From Blumeriella jaapii (taxonomy: Eukaryota; Ascomycota; Leotiomycetes; Helotiales; Drepanopezizaceae): a stretch of DNA of 64,000 bases. The DNA lies in the NCBI GenBank assembly GCA_009599575.1, contig VWND01000007.1, positions 1,435,501-1,499,500 on the forward strand. Reading direction: 5' to 3'. Numbering within the stretch: position 1 is the stretch's first letter; every line of letters begins with the position of its first letter. Shown here piece after piece: positions 11,801 through 23,796 of this stretch. The position numbers and the translations under genes are program-made. The notes below the pieces were generated by a model. The model made no database searches and had not been told where the DNA came from. It saw only the letters and a list, made by a program, of their open reading frames with translations.

Positions 11801-14800
11801 ACTTTGGTTTTCTTGACTGGACCTGAGATCATGAGGAGGCGAGCACGACGCTTGCTCTCTTCATACTCGGCCACTGTCTTATTAGTCTCCTTCCTCCTCC
11901 TCACAAGGGCATTGGTATCATCGTCGTCGTCGTCGTCATCATCCTCCTCATCTGACGAGACCATAATCTCACTACGAATAGGCGCATGGTCTTTACCAGC
12001 AACTCCACCGAGACCGTTGAGACCGGAGCCCTCTCCCCTAATAGCTGCCGGTGCACGAAGCGCTCTCGCTCTGGCAACTGCTTCAGCCTTTGTCTTGGCC
12101 TTTTCCTCTTCTAGCTTTCGGCGATTGTTCTTGAATGCTTCCCTAGCCGCCTCGGACATGCCACCAGTCTCGGTCTTGTGCTTGAAGGGTAAGGCATGCT
12201 TGTCACCTCTGCCGGTATAGCTACCAGAGCTAGTGCTTTTGACACTGTTTTTAGGCTCGCTCTTTGGAGGCAATCGTGGCTCATGTTGCTTCCCTTCGGC
12301 AGAAGCGGTCCAGGTATCGATGGTGGCTTGCTTCTTTTTGAAAAGCGATACATTCTTAGGCTCTTCGACGATCTCAAGGCCCTGATGATCATCCAACGCT
12401 CTTTGCAGATCGGCCTTTTGTTGCGGGGTTAGATTTGTTCTGGTGGAGCCATCGATCGCGCATGTGATGAACCTTGCGGTTCTGTCATCCACTTCGAGAT
12501 TGTAATCGCCCAGAACACCGAGAAGCTTGCCGAGAAAATTCGAAATCACACCGATCATGTATCCGTCTCGGAGCCGCAGCCATGTTGTCATTCCATCAAG
12601 GTTGTGACAGATCACCTGCAATACCTTCTTAATGGCATCTCGTGAAGACAAAAAGGTTTCTGAAAATCCTTCGTCATCTGAAGACGCGGGGGTAGTGCTC
12701 TGCTGAGACGACGCGAAGACATTGTACTTTTCGAACAACGCCACCGCAAATTCGGCTACATCTCGGGTGAAGTCTAACATACCTTGGGTATTCCTGTCAA
12801 CCCGAGGGGCCCAGTACTCCAAAGATGAGAAAATCATATCGAGTGCCCTCCATTGACTCGTCCACCAAAGCATTATGGCCTTTTTGTCATCTTTAGAGAA
12901 CCCGGAGCGAGCTCGAATGGCGCCTGTATCCCCAGCCAAAGCCCCAAGAGCTTCACGGTTGAACTTGACCATGTTTGGCACGGCACCAAAGGCCTTTGTG
13001 TTTATTTGCTTGTTTGTAGCAAAAATCAAAGCACTCAGCATTTGACCAAATGAAGTCTCAAACAGGTTCTGAATGGCGTCCTGCCTAGTTTCTTCACTAG
13101 TCATGGCTTTGATCACGCCAACTGTAGCTTGACAGACGCTCTCGTTCGAGGATATCAAGGACGCAAACAGTGGACGAGATACTTTTTGCTCTTGAGAGAA
13201 TTGACCTAGGTCTAGGCTCGAGAAGTCACTCAAGCGATCGATTATTCTTGACACGTTGTCCATGAGTTGGTCGAGATCGTTGTTAAAATGCAGCTTATCT
13301 GCTGACATTTCTCTCGGCTTTCTCTTATCTATTGGTAGAAACCTGTCGAGTCCAATGAGCTGGTAAGTCGCCGGGATTATACTCTTCGCCAGTTCAACAT
13401 TGCCGGGTCTGAAAATATCCAAGACTGCTTGCCAAATGGAGTGTGAATGACTTCTGAGTCCGCGCTGAATGGCATGATCGCGTCGCAATTCTTCAAATTC
13501 GATGTTGATGCTCTTGCAATCAAGAGTAAGCGCCTCCTTGATAACGAGCATTCCGAGAGCCTTCAGGTCTTCGGAACCATCTGCCAGATCGGCACAGCTA
13601 GTAATTATAGCTTTGTTTTTGTTGACAAGCTCCATCACCTGACTAATGACTATCAAAGAAGTCGAGGCGTTGGCTTTATATTCGGGTTGATTGAATGGGT
13701 GCAATGTAAGATGAAGAGCCTCAAGACCAACATGAAGGCAGGCGAGTCCGGCTGCTTGCGCAAATTCGGGTCGTTGTTGAACGAGGCCCAAAAGATGGCC
13801 AAGTAATGTTCGGCACGCTTCGTATTGCTGGTCCAAGCTTATGGACTTCAGGAATCCTGGAACCCAAGAAACAACCGGCGATGCCTTGGCATTATTCTTC
13901 TCAAAATTGCTTGGATCTGCCAACAACTTCATGTACCCTCTGCTCTGAAAAATCTGGTCAGCAACTGTCGAGGCAGAGATCGAGCCTAACGATGACCAGA
14001 GAGCTTCGGGAGCTTTCTCGAGGAGTGTTCGGAGGGCATCTATGACCAATTGCACGACAGTACCAGAGTTAGATGCGAGATGTTGCAGTGCAAGGCGAAA
14101 TATTCCCGGCTGAACTTCCATAGCCAGCAAACGATGGGTAATCAGATCCTTGTCCATCTTTGCTAGAATCCGAAGAAAGCCCTGCCAGAAGTTTATGATG
14201 TCTGCCAGGTCGGCGGATAGGTTTGATACCAACAGGATAGCTTCGGCAAGGACATCGTGAACGACCCAGTCGAAGGTCTTACCGGTGAGCTTCGTCGTCG
14301 TCTTATCCCAGGCCTGTATTGCAAAACGATTCCGTGCCGGGTTGCGACTGAACAGAAACCGTGCCATCGCAGGCAATAGATCGGCCATCCGAAGAACCTT
14401 CCTGGTTTGTAGCTGCTCGAAGACGAAATTGAAATGCTCAGCAAGGTTGTCATCGTTTCGATGGTACTCCACGCAACACAGAGATTCGAAAAGAGCGAGT
14501 AGGCCTGAGTGGTTGTGGGCTGCTAGATAGCTTTGAGAACGCTTCACAGGCTCGACTTCAATGAGCGTGTCTTTGGCACTGGCGAGGCCCGCGTTTAGTC
14601 GGACAAAGTCAATCAAACTAATCCGCTCTCCCATATGGTGAACGACATCTTCTTCGAAACGTCTGCGGACGTACGTAAGTTTTTGTAGCAAGCAGTGGGA
14701 TCAGTCAACTTACTCCGATAAGTCCTTCAAATATGCCTTGCGACCAATATGCCAGTTGTAGACACACTTGTCACAAGCACTCAGCATCTTGTTAACTTGG

Positions 14801-15228
14801 CTTTGGTACGCATTTTGCAAGGCTCCAGCCACCTCCCGATCCATGCCAAAGACAAGAGAGTACTTGTAGGCTAAATTGTATCTTTCCCTGCCATCTTTGA
14901 TGTACTTGCGTTTCTCCTCCAGAGTTATGTCCTCATCAATTTCATCGGGATGGTCGTAATCAACCGGGTCATCATCGTTACGCCTAGGGCAAAACCAATG
15001 GGCGTCGGGTGGGAGGCTCTTGAGTTTGCTACACGTTTGAAAGTTAGCCTCGGTCCAGCATGGCTACCAAACAAGGTGAATAGGTAACTCGGGCGATCGT
15101 GAAGATGCCTGAGCAGAGGAACAGCCAGAGGAGAAGCGCAGAGGCAGAGCTCTGCGTGTAACATTGAGAAACATGTAGGCTTACCCATCGAGCTCGTGAA
15201 GCTCGTCCATAATATCCTCTTCCCCCAT
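8899..15228 (-). CDS. SEN1: SEN1-type superfamily 1B RNA/DNA helicase
   Basis: Nuclear 5'-to-3' helicase that in yeast ends non-coding RNA transcription and resolves R-loops. Five exons: 15228-15185, 15028-14714, 14662-11054, 10996-9166, 9084-8899; introns 156, 51, 57 and 81 bp with GTAAG/GTACGT donors. Exons total 5985 nt, giving 1994 aa, the usual size for fungal Sen1. The N-terminus carries the Sen1-specific segment (CDKCVYNWHIGRKAYLKDL) and a large helical domain; a poly-Asp/Glu linker follows near residue 950. The helicase core begins near residue 1315 with Q-motif and Walker A (GPPGSGKTKT, codon split by intron 3), then DEAAQC near 1555, GDPEQLPPTV, QYRMHPEISSFPS, TTDAFQGRE and the arginine-finger motif GLTRAK. 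The last exon ends in DPFIARKPAKRG, a basic nuclear-localisation-like tail. A possible 5'UTR intron (CTAAC then TTAACAG) ends about 30 bases before the ATG. Identification is secure; start exon is a prediction. Confidence 0.96.
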
Positions 15229-16575
15229 GACGAGCAGTCGTTGGATATGCTAAGAGCACACCACCTGTTAACAGGGGTTAGCATAAAATAGAATGCTTGC
15301 GAACTATTTGAAGAAAGGAAGGACGAGATCGAATGTTGGTGGTAAGGATGTTGTGTGAATAGAGAAAGAGTTGGAGGTTGATAGTGGTTGAAGGGTTGGA
15401 AAGGTTGGAAGGAAGAAACAAGTCTCTGTATCTGGACTTGGCGCGCACTCATTTACATTTGAGTGTTACTGTAACGGTGAATTTTTGTCTTGACCCAAAC
15501 GTCGAATTCGACTTGTTGCCTTGCAATTAGAGATTGGAGCTTCCCACATCTTGACGGCGTGCTTGAGGAAAACGCTAAGGCACCCCTGTGTCATTGTCAG
15601 CCTTGCGGGCGAGGCTACCTTGCTCTTTGCAGTGTTGTATCACATGAATTTTTCGATGAAACATCACCAGAAATTACAGGCCTGTACTGTTAGCTCTATC
15701 AACTCCAAGAACCGTAGCTATAGAGGTCTACACCGGTTTTAGCCAGACGGTTAGATCCATGTTAACCGTAACGATGTGGCTTTTTTTTTTCATGATTTAT
15801 CTCAAAAAATAATACAAAACTAAATGAAACAATACCAAATTGCAGTGATGTTGTATTCATTCCTTTCTCGGACCACCCTATCCAAGAATGAATCTTGCCT
15901 GATGCGATAATCGTCATGTTGGATTTGTGAAGAATAAATTATCCTTGACCATCTTGCTGTTGCGGGGTAGAGAGAAAGACCTCTCGTGGGAACAAGGAGA
16001 AGAAAAACTTTCGGAGAACCACCGCAAAGAAGGTAGTAGGGGAGTATTCCGTGCTCTGTTCAATCATTCTTTCTGCGTACAAATACCTCACAAGATTTAC
16101 AGAGACATCCTACACCACCCATGGGTGCATCTATTCTATTCTCCCATCCCATCCCATCCCATCCCGGACACCGCGCCACTCCTGCGATTACACCTCCAAA
16201 ATCGATCGGCCTATGTTCTCTCTGCTTCTCCTTCCTCACCGACTGCAGTAGCCGGTTCTTCCTTCCCCCCCCCTTGACTTCGAACGGGAAATAAACAAAC
16301 AGAGAAATCAAGCCCAAGTGTGTCGCCGAATCCGGTCATCCCGGCCACACTATTGTACCGTGTCGCAATGCAGCAGCAAACGCCACCTAACGCCTATGCA
16401 ATGGAAACACAAAATCGAGAGAAAAAGAATTTTAAGCAAGCAAGTCATAGATCGATCAAGTAGATCCGAAGTCGTGGGCCAAGAGATCTCTCTTTTCATC
16501 AACAAGAAGGGGCAAAGAATGTAGCAGCCCGGAATCACTCAGGCGCGGTAGGCAGAAGAAAGGGTCGTGAGGTGT
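15229..16575. other. spacer between SEN1 and the flippase gene
   Basis: SEN1 upstream region and flippase downstream region. It has a T run at 15781-15790, a CCCAT repeat at about 16143-16165 and a C run at 16265-16274. No TACTGTA-type motif and no convincing ORF is present. Confidence 0.7.
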
Positions 16576-19500
16576 TCAGGTAGGTGGCTGAAAGCTTGTG
16601 TTCATGTCCTCCCTCCTACTATTCAGTTGACCGAAATCTTGGGAGTTGCTGGATTCTAAACGTCGCAGGAGAGCGGCTGATGTGAAATCGTTGCTCTGCT
16701 CAAAACTCGGTCTTACGCGATCCATCGATGCTCGTATTCTGTCGTATGAAGGTCTGGCCCGATCCATCGACGGGCGGTATGGAAGTGGTTGGTCTTGCGA
16801 ATATCGATGTCGAGTGAAATCGGTACCGTCGCTACCGTTTTGGCTCCGAGGGTTGTGTGTGGTGGCCGTCGGAGCAACTGAGGGGGGGTAAATTGGCCGT
16901 TGGTCTTCGTCAGTGCTCGGATGATGGATGTGCTTACTCGGCTTTGCGGCGTCGTAGGAGGCTGAAGTAGACCCGTTTGAGAGTTCGTCTGCGGCTGGCT
17001 TTCTCCCCGAGGGGCTAGTAAGGTAGTCGAACTTCCCTTGACGCACCTGCTCGCGGATAATGTCAACGTCGTATGGGAAATAAATCTTTTGGACGGCCTT
17101 GATGAGAAATCTGGGCGCGAGACAGAGGATCATCGAAAGACTCGTGACTGCCCAAAAGGTCGGTTGTGCGAAAACCTCTGGGGCAGCCTTGTAGAAAAAC
17201 CCCGAAGAGGAAAAGGCCGAGTAGACGCCTGTCCAAAACCAAACCAACAAGTTGCTGACAGTTACCAGGACTAGCATGAGCCAATCCCAACGGTAGGTGT
17301 TGAGCAGAATGTAGATATTGATGACCATGATAGCAGCCGGTGCGATGTAGACGCCGAAACGCTCGCGGGAGTCGATGTTACGACCGTTGTGAGTAACGGA
17401 ATTGCCGGGCATGAAAGCCAAATAAGCCATCCAGTACAGCATCACAGATTGGTACATTCCGTCAATCATGTATAGCCTGTCATTGAGTCAGCATGAGCGA
17501 GACAGCACAGTGGGGATAACCCTTACCAGAACTTGCTCTGAGTCCACTCCAGCCGCTCGATACCACGACGGTACAGTTGCGGCACAGCAAGGCATACTTT
17601 GTCGCTGACATCTTGATCCAAGACACCCATGAAGATGACTGGCAGCGATGTGAAGGCCAAGTTGAAGAGCAGAATGTAGGTGTAGTCGTAGAGATACGTT
17701 TGATCGAAGCTGCAGTAAATCTGGTACCAGAAAATTGTAAACGTCCAGACAATGTTCTTGTAGAAGAAATTGGCAATGGTCTCTGCAAGTCTTCGGTATG
17801 ACCATCGTCCGTGTACGAGCACAAGCCTTTGGAGGAAGCGGAATTGGCCAATAGCGTAGTCGGCCGACATGACAGCTTGCCGACCCTCCTCTCCGGCGAT
17901 ACCAACACCGACATCGGCTTCTTGAATCATGGCTACATCGTTCGCTCCGTCACCGATGGACAGTGTCATGACATCCAAGCCTGTCTTGACCATCTGTACC
18001 ACTGCAGCCTTCTGGGCTGGACTGACACGACAGCAGAGAACAGATTTACACTGTTTGCATAGGAGCAAGAATTTTTGACGGATTGAGGGATCCAGGACTA
18101 ATTTGAGAGAGTCACCATCAATGACGATGGCGTGGGTCGGTGCTGGGGGTTCGTGGCTCTTTCGGGCAGCCTTGAGCTCGGCATCAGTGCCTTTCATGTC
18201 GAAAGTTGCTAAGTGCTTGTCGAGCTCGGCCTCGGCGCTCTCAATCGTTTCGTCATCAATCTTGAGGACGATAAGTTCCATGTCATTGTTGAGCAGGTTG
18301 CAAGAGAAGCCGATATTGATTGCGGTCTCGACCTTGTCCCCAGTCAAGACCCAGAGCTTGATACCGGCCTCGGCAAGAAGAGCAATCGTGTCGGGAACGC
18401 CCTCCTGAAGACGGTCTTCAATAGCTGTGCCACCCAACAGGGTCAAATCGCGCTCGATCTTGTCGGAAACTTCTTCAAGCTTATCCTCGCGGTCTTGTAT
18501 TGCTGCCGAGGCGATTTCGTGCTCCTTGTTCCACTTCTGGTACTCCTCTTCTCCTAGCTCTCGCTGAGCGATGCAGAGGGTTCGTAGACCTTCACGTGCA
18601 AACATCTCGAGGTGCTCGGCGGTCGTTCTGCGAAGCTCTGATTGCTCTCCTCGCTTAAGTCGAGAGTAGATCATGCTATCGGCACCCTTGCAATATAGAA
18701 CGATACGGTTGTCGGGCATTCTAATGATAGCGCTCATTCGCTTGCGGGTTGAATTGAATTCGAGGGTGTTCAGAACCTTGAAGGATTTATCTTCGCCTTG
18801 GATGTTCAGCCGAATTCCGTCAGTCGAGTTTCCCAGGACCGTGAAGCCAACATCTCTCGCGGTGGCAACCAGAGCAGCCTCGTCAGGCGATTGGGCTTTG
18901 AACTCGATTTTGGGTGGGTCTCCTGGAGTCGTCTCGGCAATGACCGTGTGACACAGAGCGAGGGCCAGCATAAATTGCTCGTTGGCGTGTTGCTGTTCCG
19001 GACCTGAATCACCAGCCATATCAGTGATGAAGTCGGGAGCCACGAAGGTCAAGTCCTCGTCGTGTAGATAGGGGTTGTTATGGAGATTCCTGATATCCCG
19101 GATCATCTTCACACGAGCCTGGGCGATTTCTTCACGTGCTCTTGCTCCCTCCTTCTCAACATCGATCCCCTGTCGCTTCTGCATGCCGGCCTGGGCCTCG
19201 GTGTAAGCTTCACCGTAAGGTATCCCATTGATAGTTGCTTTCTTGAACTCCATGACGTTCTGGGTGAGGGTTCCGGTCTTGTCGGAAAAGATATATTCGA
19301 TTTGCCCCAGATCGTCCGAGATATTCCAAGACTTAGGTGTGCAAGGGTAGTCGAGCTTTTCGTAATACATTTCGGAGTCGCTGTAGATGAAAAAGGCCTG
19401 ACAGGTCTTGATGATCTCGAGGGAGATGTACAGAGAGATAGGCACCAGATTCTGGAACAGAATGATGGCCGCCCAGAACGTGATGAAGCCATCCAACGCC

Positions 19501-21264
19501 GGTTTTCCGTCACCAATCGAGCCGAATTCAAAGTAGACGATAGAGGTGCCTGACAGACCCCAATATATGCCCATGTAGAGCCCAGATGCGAGGCACATCA
19601 GCACCAGGATGATGAAATTGTAGATGACATTCCAGTTGAGCTCTCGCGAGATTCGAGAACGCTTGCTAGGAGTGATTCCAGAGTTGATCATGATTTTGGT
19701 ATCGAATCCAGTGAAAACAACAACACCCAAGACCCACTCAGTATTGCGCAGGTTGCAGCCTCGGAGAAGCATGTTGTTGATAGAGACTGGTTCCGCCATT
19801 TCCTCGCCCCGAGCATGCGAGGTTTTCGAATCTCTTTGAGTCCAGCGGGCGACGGCACTGTACTGATAGAGGTTGGCTTGAGGAGGTTCGCTGTCAATAG
19901 TGAATTCCGTCTTTTCGCAATCACGGGCGTGCTTAATGTCTCGGCCGCTTCTGAGGGCATGTCGAACCTTCAAATTTGTCTCCCCGTCCAGGTTCTTCGT
20001 TTCGACGTAACAGGCTCCATCAGGATCAGAAGTCGAGAGAATCACGATATCCGCAGGGATTTGATCGTTGTTATAGAGCCGGACAAAATCTCCGACTTTG
20101 ACATTCTTCCAGTAGTCGAGATGGAATCTCGACTTTCCAGAGGCCTGACGATTCGGATTGATTAAGCTTCCAAATTCCTTCGTAGCAGGAGAGCGATGTC
20201 CCTGTTGGAAAGAAAATGCTGAATGTGGGCGCTCATGAGGTTCAGGGATTTGCAAATTGTCCTCTCGAGGTATCGGGGAGGGTACGGGGGTCATCTGTAT
20301 ATCCTCTCTGGCGGACATGAAAGACTCTCCATCCGAATTGGTAGTCCTCACGGAATATTGCCGCGACTCAATCGACGGCCTGGGCGCATCGAGGGCTTGT
20401 GAGGCATTTTCTTTTCCGGGAACTGGCTTTTCCTTCTTGATTTTCCGCCACAAGGATAGCATGCCACGCGTCGAGGCTTTCTTGATCCGCCTCCAGAGAG
20501 ATATGTCATCGTCGTTCACGTTGACATTTTCCCAGTCGATGAGTCGATGTACCGGGGAATTGTTCAATTCGGTGTCCAGAATGGTGCGTCGATAATCCTC
20601 CACCGCGTCTTTCACGGCCGTGATGAAGACAATTACAATTAGGGGTACGGCGTTCAAGCCCGGATTTGACGCGCCGAATATACTGAAAAACTAGACAAGA
20701 ATTAGCGCGCAAAACGGCGCAAGCGTGCGTGCGTGCGTGCGTGCTTACAGCAAGAATGATTAGGAACAGAAAGTAAACGTTGGCGATGTTCTGGAATTGG
20801 AAGTACAGGTTCTTGGGAACGAAACTGAGTGCCGTGTATTTCGCCGTCCGGATCTTGTTCCTCCGATAGTGTTTGGCGGGATTGCCGTCATCGTCGACCT
20901 CGCCTGGCGGTAACGGCAGGTTGAAGTAGACTGTCCTCGGCCCCTGCCCCTCCAGGTCGTCGACCACGAGCTCCTCTTCATGACCATCGTCCGACGGTTC
21001 TGGCTGTTCCTGGATGCCTCCTAACTCGGCGCCTAAGGAATCTCCCCCCGTCGAGATCCTCTTCTTCTCACTCCCCGTCGAGGTCTTGTGTCCTAAGCGG
21101 CCCAGGATCGAGCTGCGTTTGTTCCTCCCCTTCTTCCCGGCGTGTCTCTGGGTTGCCCAGCGCAGTCGTTTCGTGGAGACGGGCGAGATCGGGTCTATGG
21201 CCGCGTCACTCCCCTCGTCCGCACCAGGAGAGAGCTCTGGCTCCGCGTCGGCGGAGAACACCAT
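16576..21264 (-). CDS. P4-ATPase, phospholipid flippase of the Dnf1/Dnf2 type
   Basis: Moves phospholipids from the outer to the cytosolic leaflet of plasma/Golgi/endosomal membranes, usually with a Cdc50/Lem3 partner. Exons 21264-20749, 20690-17527 and 17476-16576; introns of 58 and 50 bp; total 4581 nt, 1526 aa. Seen in order: the P4 N-terminal signature (NKIRTAKYTALSFVPKN), TM1-2, the LDGETNLKVR actuator loop, the P4-specific PISL of TM4 (NLVPISLYISLEIIK), the phosphorylation site DKTGTLTQN, nucleotide-domain motifs, GDGANDVAMI, and the C-terminal TM bundle. Long N-terminal region and NPGLNAVPLIVIVFITAVKDA favour Dnf1/2 over Drs2. Acceptor of intron 1 is TAG at 20691, chosen because it restores FFSIFGASNPGL. 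The roughly 250-residue cytosolic tail is Ser/Arg-rich and contains tandem RPSxDR/RASxDR motifs. Start is the first ATG of the open frame. Confidence 0.95.
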
Positions 21265-22616
21265 GGTGGTGGTGGACTCGCAGGTGAGAATGGGCCGCGC
21301 CCCCCTCGAGACAGGTCGCCTCCTCCGGGATGTCCCTCTCCTCGTGGTGTCCCTCTCCGCTTGATGTCCCTCTCCTCTTGGTCTCCCTCAGCCAGCCCAC
21401 AGTATTGGTAATCCGCCCGGTCAAAGAAGAGTATGTTCCAGCATATACTCGCAGCGTTGAGGTGTGCAGCCGCGGTCGCGCGATTGCGGTGCTCGGAGGG
21501 GTTGAATCTGCTGGAGGGCGAAGTCGAGCGTCGAGGGGGAGGCTTTACCACGATGATTCTGGGCCCCGGATGGAACGGATCGCGTGTGATTCCGGAGGTA
21601 CGCACAGGGGCGTGGAGGACGCCAACACGACTTGGTTCGAAACGGCCGCGACGTGATGGGTGTGGGAGGGGGGAGGACGTGAAGGGCGAGAGGCGAGAGG
21701 CGAGAGGCGAGAGACGAGAGACGAGAGGCGAGAGGGCGAGAGGGCGAGTCAGGCAAGCAGTGCGAGCAATTGACGTGCAGCGTTATGGCATGGGGAGGCG
21801 GAGGAGTCGGGGTGGGGATGTGGTTGACAGAATTGGGGTGGCACAGTAAGTACAGTAAGTCGAGGAGAGGAGGAGAGTCGAGTGAGCACTGTGTGCTGTG
21901 CGGTGCGGTGCGGTGCGGTGCTGTACTGTCGAGCACCGCAGCGTCAGGTAAAAGGGGTGCGCGCTGGCCTGGGCTGGGCCGGGCTGGTCGATAGGAGGAT
22001 AAGCGGCAGCGCCACTCTCCTGGGCTTTATTTATCCGTCATCCGGATTGCTTATTCCACCAGCGGTACAGTAGGCACAGTAGTACTGTACAGTACAGCAC
22101 TGTCCCGCCCGGTACAGGACTGCGAGTACAGCAAGTGTGGAAATGGATTGGCAAGTGGATTTGCAATTGCCTTTGCCTTTCTTTGCCTCTGCAATCGGAC
22201 CAAAAACGCTGACCCAAGGCTGACGAGCGACAGGAATGTGATGGTGCTGACCCGACGCGCGCTGTGGGCATCCAACGAGACGACGACATCACGCCCCTGC
22301 TGACGAGAGACGAAGAAGAAGCCGGCCGTCCGACAGGCTGCGCTGCTGGCCTCCTCTTGCTGGCCTCCTCTTGCTGGCACTGTCCTGTCAGTCCCAGCCG
22401 AGCCGGAAGGGGATGCAAAAAGGTGCCGAGTGCTCCTCGGTCTCCTCGGTCTCCACCGTCGCCGAGCTACAGCCACCCGGCAGTGGAGCATTTAGATTTG
22501 GGAGCATTAGGATTGTATTTTAAGACGCAACCGAGCTGATCTGGCGGCATGGGTGCGGGCCGATGCTGGAAGACGACAGATCGATCATGCTATCTACTGT
22601 ACTTCTACAGAACGTA

Positions 22617-22650
22617 CTCTACCCTACCCTACTCTACCCTACCCTACCCA
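22617..22650. repeat. (CTACC)n pentamer run
   Basis: About six CTACC units with one CTACT variant. It is not the fungal telomere repeat TTAGGG. Confidence 0.85.
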
Positions 22651-22849
22651 TGGCTCGCTGGACAGACACACGTCGACGCTCCTGCGAGCATCTGCTGCTA
22701 CCGTCCATGGAATCCCGAGGGAAACAGAGCCGCGCGTTGACAAGAAGGGAGACAGCCGTATTCGCGCATTCGCACAGTCAAACCGTCTGAGACGACTGAC
22801 CCGCCGAGATACATAGCATGGCCAGGGTGTCGCCAAAGACGCTCGTTAT

Positions 22850-22930
22850 CGTACAGTGTCATACAGTATCGTACAGTATCGCACGGTACAGATACAGTAT
22901 CGCACGGTACAGATACAGTGTCTGTACCGT
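22850..22930. repeat. short tandem array built from the TACAGTATCG motif
   Basis: Repeated units of the form ATACAGTATCGCACGGTACAG follow one another two to three times. They show the dispersed TACAGTA motif in the act of tandem expansion. Confidence 0.8.
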
Positions 22931-23637
22931 TTGGCTCTGGGAGCCCCTGACCCCTTATTGGGATGAAGCGCGTAAAGCCGAGTCCCGCCCCGGGTCGGAA
23001 GAACGGGAATAAAGTAATAAAGTAGACTTTGCTCACACTCTCTTTCTGCAGCACAGTACAGACAGATACTTGCGCGCGATCCTACAGTACAGTACTGTAC
23101 TGTACAGACTGCACGGTAAACGCGTCGGAGGATACGGCAAGAGAGACGCCTCGGCGTCACCGTTCGAGAATAGAGTCATGCCGCCGTTCGACGCGTTTCA
23201 AATACAGGAAGCCTTCATATCGGTTGGCCATGGGTTTGGGGCGTGAAGAGTAGAATGAATGCCTGGAGAGGACGTACAGTACAGTACACACTCTGTCCGT
23301 ACTGTTCTGTTGTACTGTGCTGCTGTACAGTACTGTACTGTACTGTGGGTATGTACTGTAGGTGCATATGTACAGTACGGTACGGTACTGACGGTCCTAG
23401 AACAATATCATGATCATTATCATCATCACTGACTGTCCTAGATGCACAGCATCAGCACCACATGGGTAAGGTAGGCAGCTGCATCTAAGCATCCATCGTT
23501 CATCATGCTTCCAGAAGATCCATTCTCGTCAAACCTACAGTACAACATACTGTACTGTACTGTCCCGTCCAAAATACGCCCAACTCAAACCGCTGTCGAT
23601 AGACGAGAGAACCCAATCTGAAAACCCACATGATATA

Positions 23638-23645
23638 TCACGTGA
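23638..23645. promoter_or_regulatory. CACGTG-type E-box in the Nse6-like promoter
   Basis: Perfect 8-bp palindrome TCACGTGA, 152 bp upstream of the ATG at 23797. A CACGTGA core also sits 120 bp upstream of the SMC5 start codon. Proteins of the bHLH class bind such cores in fungi; binding here is inference. Confidence 0.4.
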
Positions 23646-23796
23646 TCGCGGGACTCGACGGCGCCCCGCGTCAAGTGCTTGTCGCGACGACGAGAAAATG
23701 CCATCCATCACGATGCAATCTGGGACCTCGACTGGGGCATGACCACAACCGAGCCCACTGCCATCACGATCACGTCCTGCCTGTGCCCGCATAGTC

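Larger units (their letters stand above)
21265..23796. other. repeat-rich spacer, divergent promoters of the flippase and Nse6-like genes
   Basis: Holds GAGAGGC repeats (21690-21745), GCGGTGCGGTG near 21900, a CTACC pentamer run (22617-22650), tandem TACAGTATCGCACGG-like units at 22850-22930 and several TACTGTAC palindromes (22078-22100, 23083-23106, 23276-23345, 23550-23562). A palindromic TCACGTGA lies at 23638-23645, 152 bp before the next ATG. No recognisable gene. Confidence 0.7.

Noticed and set aside
22617..22650. CTACC repeats considered as internal telomeric sequence
   Set aside because: The unit is a pentamer and does not match the fungal TTAGGG repeat on either strand.
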